From NCBI GenBank assembly GCA_009823505.1, contig VZQC01000610.1, positions 707,161-771,160 on the forward strand: a stretch of 64,000 nt of DNA, given 5' to 3'. The notes under the pieces are model-generated. The model searched no databases and had not been told where the DNA came from. It saw only the letters and a program-made list of their open reading frames with translations. The stretch is from Rhizomys pruinosus. Lineage: Eukaryota; Chordata; Mammalia; Rodentia; Spalacidae. Shown here piece after piece: positions 56,701 through 64,000 of the stretch. The position numbers and the translations under genes were made by a program. Position 1 is the first letter of the stretch, and every line of letters starts with the position of its first letter.

Positions 56701-56804
56701 TATGTTATGATATTAATGTTAACATCATATCTTGGGGACAAGAAATTGGAAGATTGTGGTTTACTAGTGTTGTGTTTTATGTGTCAACTTGACAAGGGGT
56801 CTCA

Positions 56805-57379
56805 TGTGCTGGATAGCTTTAGTGTCAATTTGACACAAATGAGGTGAGTGAGCTTCAGTTGAGGAATCTCCTCCATTGGACTGGACTGTGGCCACATCTG
56901 TGGGATATTTTCTTTGTTTTTTTTTTTGTTTGTTTGTTTGTTTTTTTGTCTTTTTGAGACAGGATCTCTCTGCAACCTCAGCTGTCTTGGAACTCACTTT
57001 GTAGACCATTGTAGACCAGATTGGCCTTGAACTCACAGAGAACTGACTGCCTTGGCTTCCCGAGTGCTGGGACTAAAGGTGTGCACCACCACACCTGGCT
57101 GGGGTATTTTCTTCATTGTTGAATGATGTGGCAGGACCCATACCTAGGTTTTTCTGTATCCTATAAGAAAGCAGGCTGAGCAGGGCCAGGGGAGCAAACC
57201 AACAAGCAGCATTCCTCCATGGCCAGTGCTTCAGCTCCTGCTTCCAGGTTCCCACCCTAAGTTTCTTCCTTAGGCTCCCTCAGTGATGAACTGTGTCCTG
57301 GATGACAAATAACCCCTTTCTACCCAAGATGTTATTGGTCAGAGTGTTTTGTCAGAGCAATTAAGAGCAAACTTGAACA
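56805..57379 (+). mobile_element. Provirus 3' LTR, split by B1
   Basis: TGTGCTGGATAGCTTTAG to CTTGAACA. It contains TATAAGAAAGCAGGCTGAGC and GTCAGAGTGTTTTGTCAGAGC. An antisense B1 with GTTTG-rich tail (about 56915-57101) sits in it, bordered by GGGATATTTTCTT and GGGGTATTTTCTT. Confidence 0.8.
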
Positions 57380-57835
57380 GTAATTATGATTGGCAGAATT
57401 ATGCCAGGACCATTAGACTTCTCTAATTTCTTTTTAGAAATACATTTAAATCTGTGACATACTTTTCCAACAACAGACTACATTTGTATACAAATAAACA
57501 AAAAAATTTCTAAATAAAATAGTTTTACAGATATACTCCCCATGACTAATGCATTTCAACTGCAGAGAGGTGCTGTTTGTGCTTATATGTAGAGTTGGGA
57601 CATGTTTGATTAACTTTGCTTAAGTTGGCAGTCAAAATTTCATCTGGAGCATGTGAAAGCCAGCCTGACCTGGAAGAGTTAGAATCACCAACAGTTCCAG
57701 TTTGTGGAACACCTGCTTAGTAGGGTGCTCTGCTGAGCTTTGTGTGACAAAATGTTATATTTGGGGAACATAACTGTAGCCAAGACACAGAAGAACCAGC
57801 ATCAATTAGCATCACAGTTATATATAAGCCAAACA

Positions 57836-57875
<40 letters not shown>

Positions 57876-57904
57876 AAAAATCTAGTTCTACTTTGAGGCA
57901 AATT
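57380..57904. other. Mostly unassigned; (CA)n at 57836-57869
   Basis: A (CA)n tract of about 16 units followed by A9 lies near the end. Nothing else recognised. Confidence 0.5.
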
Positions 57905-58130
57905 TTTAATTTTTTAAAATGCATTTATTTATTTTTACTTATGTGTATACATTTGTGTCTGTGTGTGAGTGTGGGCACATAGGTGTAGGTCCCACAGAAG
58001 AAGGCATTGGAAGCCCTAGAGCTGGAGTTGCACACTGTTATGAGCTTTCTAGTGTGGCTTCTAGGAACTAAACTCAGGTCCTCAGAAGAGCAGCAAGGGC
58101 CCTGAACCCAGAGCCACTTCTCCATCCCCT
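57905..58130 (-). mobile_element. B3 SINE
   Basis: TGCATTTATTTATTTTTAC tail, GTGTGAGTGTGGGCACATAG, CTAGAGCTGGAGTTGCACAC, head near CCACTTCTCCATCCCC. Confidence 0.75.
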
Positions 58131-58628
58131 GGGGCAAAATTATAGATTACAACTCAGCAGGACAATAGGACTGCAGCCCTAGCAAAACTCAGAACTTTGG
58201 TGACCACAAATAGGTCATTTTCTGAGGCCCAAGTGTGTCTCATAAAGCAGTAATAAAATGCTTATTTTGTCAAGGAAAATAGATGTTTACCAGATTTTAA
58301 ATAGGAAGGCTGCCCAAATGGCAAGTTTTTCATCTGAACAGTACTGACAAAAAAAAAAAAAAAATCAGAAATGTTAAGTTTTTATTGGGGGTTTTAATAT
58401 TCTCTCTGCACAGCCAGTGCCCCCCCCACCCCCACCCAAGCATCTCTTATTAAAGTGCTGGACCATATCAGAATCTCAGTCCCGAATCTGTCATTGGCAG
58501 GAAGGCAGTCTATGGCAACCGGAAATAAAATATTGATTACTTTAGAAAATAACAGCTTGTGTTCAAATGTCAGGTGTAAGTGAAACACAGTAGTCTTTAA
58601 ATATGTTTAGTTTTGTCTTAGGGTTTTA
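58131..58628. other. Sequence without recognised features
   Basis: Nothing recognised; C-rich run near 58423-58438. Confidence 0.3.
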
Positions 58629-58839
58629 AGAAGATTTATCTTTATTGTTTATGCATATGGCTGTGTGTCTGTGTGCACATGAGTGCAGATGGCCACAGAG
58701 GTGGGAAGAGAATGCGGAATCCCTTGAGTTAAAGTTACAGATGAGCATGAGCTGTCCACATGGGTGCTGGGAACCAAGCCCTGGCTCTGTGGAAGAGTAG
58801 CAAGGACTTTTAACCTCTGAGCCATCTCTCCAGCTCCCA
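58629..58839 (-). mobile_element. B3 SINE
   Basis: GAAGATTTATCTTTATTG tail, CACATGAGTGCAGATGGCC, CTGAGCCATCTCTCCAGCTCC head. Confidence 0.85.
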
Positions 58840-59899
58840 CTGAATGTTTGTTTAGAGAAAGAAAGTTAATTGCATACAGTTTCGAAAAGATTTCTTCTGA
58901 AAGATAGATAGCATCTCTACTACGAAATCATGAGCTGTGGTTTCCGGGTTGCTACCAGAGTGAGGTGAACGGAGGATGTTCTGCCAGGAAGATGTCTTGA
59001 TTCTGAGACTGTATCCCAGGCTGCAGCTTCAGGAACTGTGCTTACACGTTTCCTTTATCCAAATACTTAACAAGAAATAAGGTGGTCCAGATTAGAGCAG
59101 TTTTCCTGCAGTGCCCTGAATAGTAGCCTTGGCACAAAGCAAATTACGGCAACAGAAATGTTTTTATGACTGTTCCCACCAACTCCTCCAGCAAGCAGAC
59201 GATGTATAAACACCCGAAGGGAGGGGAACAAAACAAAACGGAGAAGAAGAAAACTTTTCAAAATACCATCATAAATAAGTGCTTTTGTTGTTGTTGTTGT
59301 TGTTGTTGTTTTGTGCTGATGTTAGAAATAGCTATCAGCTCAGGAAATCAAGCATTTTTGAGGCAATGAATTCCCCAGCATGGGGCCCTAATAAGAGAAG
59401 CCATATCTGCCTGCAGCTGAATATCTGATTTCTGAGGCAGAATCAAAGCTAGAATGAGAGGATGAAGTGCCTATCCTGTTGTGTAAACAGAAAGTGAATT
59501 AGACAGGAAAGTGTTTATGTTCTATAAAGCCTAACAGCCACTTAAGTGGATGGTGGTATTTGAGAAGACAGAGCTGCGGCTAATGGGCACTCGGCTCATC
59601 TCCCTGCCCGGGAGCTGCTTAGATTTTTTAAAGGTGGGGGAGAATAGGGCTCCTTAATGGGCAGACTCCTGACGCTGGGTGGGCTGGGCAGGATGCTGCT
59701 GGAAGGCAGTGGGCAAAGGGCACATGAGGAATGAAGGAAGCCAGCACTGGAAGCTCAGGCTCAATTCCTGAGCTGCAATTTCCATGAACCAGCTAATTTA
59801 GTAGTTCTTACAACCCCCGAAGATGGATTCTGCTATAATCCCATTCTTTATAAAAAATCCAATGCATCAAGGGTTTAATTCTATAAAAGAATTTTAAAA
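58840..59899. other. Single-copy block, possible regulatory DNA
   Basis: One kilobase with no recognisable transposon except a (TTG)n tract at 59286-59311. It contains the perfect palindrome CCACTTAAGTGG (59538-59549), GTGTAAACAG (forkhead-like, 59481-59490) and a GC-richer part near 59570-59720. Regulatory function is inference only. Confidence 0.35.
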
Positions 59900-60078
59900 T
59901 ACTACATTTACTTATTTTGTATGTTGGGGGGCATGCACTCCCCATTGCCCATGTCAAGGTCAGAGGACAATTTTCTGGAGTCAGTTCTCCCTTTCTACCA
60001 TGTGGGGCCTAGGGATAAAACCCAGCTTGTCAAAAACTCAGCAAGTGCCTACACTTACTGAGTCATCTCACTGATCCA
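59900..60078 (-). mobile_element. B2/B3-related SINE, diverged
   Basis: CTTATTTTGTATGTTGGGGG, CAAGGTCAGAGGACAATTTT, ACTGAGTCATCTCACTGATCC, the antisense order of an old B3-type SINE. Confidence 0.65.
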
Positions 60079-60099
60079 GGTGCACTCCGTGCCCTGTTC

Positions 60100-60275
60100 T
60101 GGCCCTGTACTCTCTGCTTCGCGGTCCACTGCCATGCAAACACCAATGACATGAGTTCTCCCTACCACACTCCCATCAGGATCCACTGAAACCTTGAGTC
60201 AAAGAAGCTTTTTCTTCCTTAAGTTGTTTCTTCCAGGTACTTTGGTCACAGCCATGAAAAGTAACCAATAAGAGT
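60100..60275 (+). mobile_element. MaLR LTR 3' fragment
   Basis: AAGCTTTTTCTTCCTTAAG, GGTACTTTGGTCACAGCC and GAAAAGTAACCAATA match the end of MaLR-type LTRs such as 23300-23377. Confidence 0.5.
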
Positions 60276-60899
60276 AGAAAAACCAACCAACTTCAAAACA
60301 AAAATCCAGAAGACAAGGAAAGGTATTCTGTCTCTCACAAAACTTTACCCTAAAAATGATGGCCTTGGCTCAGGGAGATTGGTCATTGGGTAAAATGCTT
60401 GCCTGAAAACCTGTTGCTATAATTCCTTGGGGAGTGTAAACAACATCTATCCCCTCCTTCCTCATCTCCTCCCTTGGGTCCAATGACAAACAGTGGTAGG
60501 ATTTCACCAGACTGTCCTCTGGGAATCCAATGTGTTTATTGGACTTACTCAGCAGTGGGTGAAGGTTTTCATGTGTGTGGGTGCTCCCCTCCTAAGCTGC
60601 ACCACAAAGTCTTCCCTCAGGCCTAGATAGATAGTGGCTTCCCTATAGCTGTATAAAATGGCAGGAGATAGGCCCACACCTAGTCTTCCTCAGCCTGTAT
60701 ACCCTAACCCCTCCCCAGGCCAGGTGTAATTAGGGCTGAATTGTTTATCATGGGTTCAGGGGTGTGGCTGTACTTTTAGAGGAAGGTCCTGGGGCTCTCC
60801 CTCTCCCACCTTCCATGGTGAGGTGGTGAGAAATCAACAAGCCCAGCATCGATGATCATAGGCAAAGGGGCACTGGTGAGCTCAGGAAGACCATGTCTG
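60276..60899. other. Sequence without recognised features
   Basis: A degenerate ID-like unit may lie at 60362-60432 (GGCTCAGGGAGATTGG). Otherwise nothing. Confidence 0.3.
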
Positions 60900-61075
60900 T
60901 CTGTGAACAGTCCTATACAATAGGACTTGCATTCAATTCCCAGATCGCACTAAAAAATTCCTAGACACAACTGTAATCCAAAGGTGGTAGAAGTGGAGAC
61001 AGGCAGGTTCCTGAGGCTCACTGGCCAACTAGCCTAACCTAATTGGTGAGCTTGCAGGTCATTGAGAAACTCCAG
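60900..61075 (+). mobile_element. B4-like SINE, diverged
   Basis: AGGACTTGCATTCAATTCCC, TGGAGACAGGCAGGTTCCTG, GCTCACTGGCCAACTAGCC and ATTGGTGAGCTTGCAGG follow B4/RSINE1 order. Confidence 0.5.
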
Positions 61076-61711
61076 AGGGTGATACCTGAAGCAGTCATCT
61101 ATTCTCCACATACGTGATATATGTGCAAACTTGCACATCAAACATGAAAGGAAAACGTGGATGGCCTTGAGGTGGGTGGGGCTTGAGGAATGCTGGATGT
61201 AGGGACCCATGGTTGTCATGGTGCCACTCTAAGGCCCTCAGGTCTGAAGTCTTATGGGTGGGGCTGCTCTCTTGAGACTCATAACTGGAGTTACCTGAAG
61301 GATTCTCTTGTCTGATCCTTCCTTCTTTTCAACATCATTGTTGAACTAAATGACTTTGTTTTGCTTCTTCCAGAGTAAACTTTATAAAATTCAGACCTGA
61401 CCAAGCTATCTTTTGCTCGACACCCCAGTGGATAGTATTTCCTATAGCTACACTGTCTAGATTTGATGAGGAGTGGATGAAGTGACACCTTTCAAATGCC
61501 TACTGCTGTGGAAACCTATGAGAATGTTTGATGGTGCTACCTTGGAAGACCCAGCTCTGAGAAGCTTCCCCATCCCCTAAAGCCAAGCAGGCTGGCTATA
61601 CTCTGCTGCCTGGTGGAATCTGTGTTCCTGTTCTGAGTTCTATAACACATCTCTTGCATCACTAATGACTATTGCTTAAATTCTATTTAGTTCTGAATCC
61701 CTGCTACCCCT
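61076..61711. other. Sequence without recognised features
   Basis: Nothing recognised. Confidence 0.3.
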
Positions 61712-61906
61712 CAGGGTCTCTGTCCTCAAACTCCCTATTAGCTGAGGATGAACTTGAACTTCTGTTCCTCCAGCTACCACCACCTTAGTGCTGGGTTTAT
61801 GGATAAGCACCATAAATACTAGTTTGTGCAGTAGGTGCTGAGGGTCAGATCTAGGGATTTATGTATGCCTGGCAAGCCTTCTAACAACTGAGCTACTTCC
61901 CCAACC
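61712..61906 (-). mobile_element. B4 SINE (B1-like plus ID head)
   Basis: Antisense B1-like words (GAACTTGAACTTCTGTTCC, TTAGTGCTGGGTTTATGG), then an antisense ID unit ending CTGAGCTACTTCCCCAACC. Confidence 0.6.
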
Positions 61907-62107
61907 ATATAAAACACTTGTGACAAGCAGGTTTATACAAACACTTGAACAGCATGGTTCTTTCTCACAGTTAAAGTACATGTGAGAGGAACCGAGGAGA
62001 TTGATTTTATAAGTAAGGAGAATGAGGGTTGGGCTATTGAAGCTCTTATATATAGAGAGGAAACAGAATAATGAAGTAGACTTGCTTCCATCAAAGCTGA
62101 AAACAAT
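61907..62107. other. Short unassigned sequence
   Basis: Nothing recognised. Confidence 0.3.
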
Positions 62108-62540
62108 GCAGTGCCAGTCATCTTTTCATTGGTGTGACAAAATACTTGAGGAAAATAGCTTAGAGGAGGGATGATTTATTGTGCTCACAGTTTCTGAGGC
62201 CTCAGTTAGTTGTCACCTGACTCCCTTGCTTCTGAGTCTGAGATAAGGCAGAGGGATGGGCTGGAGCCGGGGTGCTCATCTGATGGTAGCCAGGAAGCAG
62301 GTAGTAGACAAAGCATTGCTGTCTCAAGGGCAACCCCTTCAGTTACCTACTTTCTCTAAGCAGACTCCAACTCCTAGTGGCATTGATAAAGTGACTACCC
62401 TCATCATCTCATCACCTCTCCTAATGGGGACCAAGCATTCAAGATGTGAGCCCTTAGAGGGACATTTCATATTGGAACTGCAGTTGTTTCTGGACTTGCT
62501 TCAAATTGGAAACAACAGGGGTCTTTAAAACCAATAAGTT
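62108..62540 (-). mobile_element. LTR-like interspersed repeat
   Basis: TCATTGGTGTGACAAAATAC and GGAGGGATGATTTATTGTGC resemble ERVL-type LTR ends. The right part (GGGACCAAGCATTCAAGATG) is less familiar. Confidence 0.35.
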
Positions 62541-62853
62541 CCTAACTCCAAGCCTTTACCATCTTCAGGGTATCCTAAAGTGTGGTAAAGTTCATCCAGC
62601 AGTGAGTCACACTCCTTCCTGACTGCGCAACTGTCTGTCTTAGATCTTCCCCTTGATGGTAAGAAACAGTGGGTTTGTCTTCTGCTTTATTGGCAAGAAG
62701 CAGCAGTTAAGCATGCACTGAACACCACCCAGAGTGTGGTGAGAAATGAGTCTGTGATGGGCATGTCTGACTGCAACAGGGTCCATCTCCTATTCTCCTC
62801 TGGACTGTCCTGGAGAATCTGGAAACTGGGCCGTATAAAGCTTTCCATTTGGG
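62541..62853. other. Sequence without recognised features
   Basis: Nothing recognised. Confidence 0.3.
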
Positions 62854-63108
62854 GGAGGGGGGTGGAGAGATGGCTCAGTGGTATTTTTTAAAATTTTCTT
62901 TTTAAAAGTTTTAGTTTATTTTTAATTATATGTATTTGGGTGTGCGCAGCATGAGTGTGGTTGCCTGCGGATGCCAGGAGACGGTATCCGTTCCCCTGGA
63001 GCCAGAGTTGCGGGTAATTGTGAACCTGAGGCCGATGCTAGGAACTAAAATCTGATGTTTCGCAAGAGCAGGTTGTACTCTTAATTGCTGAGCCATCTCT
63101 CCAGCCCC
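62854..63108. mobile_element. B2-type head (+) facing an antisense B3
   Basis: 62864-62882 reads TGGAGAGATGGCTCAGTGG, a plus-strand head only. From about 62883 an antisense B3 runs to GAGCCATCTCTCCAGCCCC (63108). The two heads are inverted, about 200 bases apart. Confidence 0.75.
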
Positions 63109-63764
63109 AAGTTAAACTTCTTACCAAAGAAGATGTTTGCTCATTCTCTATGCTACCTTGGAAAATGATTACCAATAAGAGGAGGAAGAGGAAATTAAGG
63201 GTTCAGGTGCTCCCTGAAATACCAACACAGCCCAGTGCACGGCCTCACAGTCTGCACCTGATCCTTTTGACCTAGATAACTGGCATGCGAGAAGTGAATA
63301 ATACAGGGGGCTATTATTAATAGCACCATCTCATTTGATATTAATTGAGATTAATCTTAATCTTAAATCAGTCACTGCACATAGCTTGTTACAGCTCCTT
63401 TATGATATGCTTGCTGTGTGTGTCACAAGTTTCTATTTCTAGAAAGGTCATGGCAAAGTTCACACAGGTAGAAAAGACAGAAGATTGCCCACGTACAGGA
63501 CAACAGGACATGGCAGGTCAGGATCAGGGTATAACCACGCTGAAGTGTTTTTATTTGACACACGAGCAAAATTCACATCTCTTGTTTGTATGAACTAAGA
63601 GTGTGAAAGTCATTCTATGTATCTTCACATTTGTGCAAGATAGTGCACTCAGAGTGCATGTTAGCCTTTGCTTCCAACAGTCAGAAATTATGTTTGAGCA
63701 AAGGAAGCAATGAAACCCTTTGGAAATTACTGAAATGGCTGAGATAAAAATTTTCTGCATTTTT
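63109..63764. other. Single-copy block with TAAT-rich segment
   Basis: 63313-63368 has repeated homeodomain-like cores (ATTATTAATAG, ATATTAATTGAGATTAATC, TTAATCTTAAATC). No repeat family recognised. Confidence 0.35.
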
Positions 63765-64000
63765 TTCAAAGCCAATTTTTATTGAGCCTTTGTGCATTTC
63801 ATACAAAATTTTCCAATCAAATCTAGACCCATTCCCCCTTAATTGCCCCTGACCCCACCAGAGCTCATGCATTCTGCCAAACATGTTTTTCATCTTTTTC
63901 TGTCTCTTTTAAAATTTTTGATGCAGAAGTTTACTCTTTTGAGCAGTTCACCATTTGATCAGTTCTTTGACCCAGTCTTTTGTTGTTCCTTCCAATATAC
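63765..64000 (-). mobile_element. L1 3' end running off the right edge
   Basis: TTTTTATTGAGCC tail, AAATCTAGACCCATTCCCCC, CCAGAGCTCATGCATTCTGCC and CCTTCCAATAT are the reverse of the L1 3' UTR at 25900-26110. Confidence 0.85.

Larger units (their letters stand above)
52539..57379 (+). mobile_element. ERVL/MaLR-type provirus, split by L1 and B1 insertions
   Basis: 5' LTR remnant (52539-52719), primer-site-like TTGGTACCAGAGAGTGGG (52723-52740), internal sequence to 53685, L1 (53686-56348), resumed internal sequence with GATTTTACAGGAGC, B1 copies (56481-56700), then a 3' LTR (56805-57379). The internal part has no coding capacity in the sequence seen. Confidence 0.75.

Overview
This is nuclear DNA of a muroid rodent and consists mainly of transposable elements. 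The lineage call rests on the SINE set: 7SL-derived B1, tRNA-derived B2 and B3, composite B4 and ID elements occur together, beside L1 LINEs and ERVL/MaLR long terminal repeats. The 3' body of the B2 copies is not the mouse, rat or hamster B2 as I remember them, so a less-sampled muroid branch is possible; the species is not determined. No complete protein-coding gene is visible. The only host-gene sequences I can support are a processed Rpsa (ribosomal protein SA) pseudogene on the minus strand (30657-31642) and a possible exon end ending in a GT donor at the left edge (1-113, unidentified).

Layout. 1-1151 is mostly single-copy with one truncated B2. 1152-9340 is a large inverted repeat: two arms of about 1.14 kb, near-identical by eye, enclosing a decayed but almost full-length minus-strand L1, with an ambiguous base (N, 2291) at the inner edge of the left arm. 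9341-20085 holds scattered SINEs, an L1-like tail, two possible solo LTRs, an ERVL LTR, and a stack of insertions at one target site (12733-13749). 20086-24312 is a minus-strand ERVL provirus with paired LTRs and a 5-bp target duplication, containing a plus-strand MaLR internal-LTR-internal block. 24313-30656 has L1 tails, an unclassified repeat, B1/B3 copies and an LTR with a 74-bp tandem array. 30657-42840 carries the Rpsa pseudogene, two copies of a B2-B1 composite SINE (32736-33005 and 40375-40633), an LTR with a 55-bp duplication, B1-seeded (GAAA)n tracts and two more same-site insertion stacks. 42841-52538 is SINE/LTR-rich and includes two ZNF143/THAP11-like motifs. 52539-57379 is a plus-strand ERVL/MaLR-type provirus broken by an internally deleted L1 and by B1 copies. 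57380-64000 has fewer repeats (B3, B4, LTR pieces), two single-copy blocks that may be regulatory, and an L1 tail running off the right edge.

The elements do not form a pathway. They record layered retrotransposition: L1-type target-site duplications are visible around many SINEs, several sites were hit repeatedly, and older elements are split by younger ones. The observations most worth testing are the composite SINE, the L1-containing inverted repeat (real or an assembly artefact), the reused insertion sites, and a 52-nt insertion with a perfect 17-bp duplication (18618-18703). All family names are by recognition; no database search was run.
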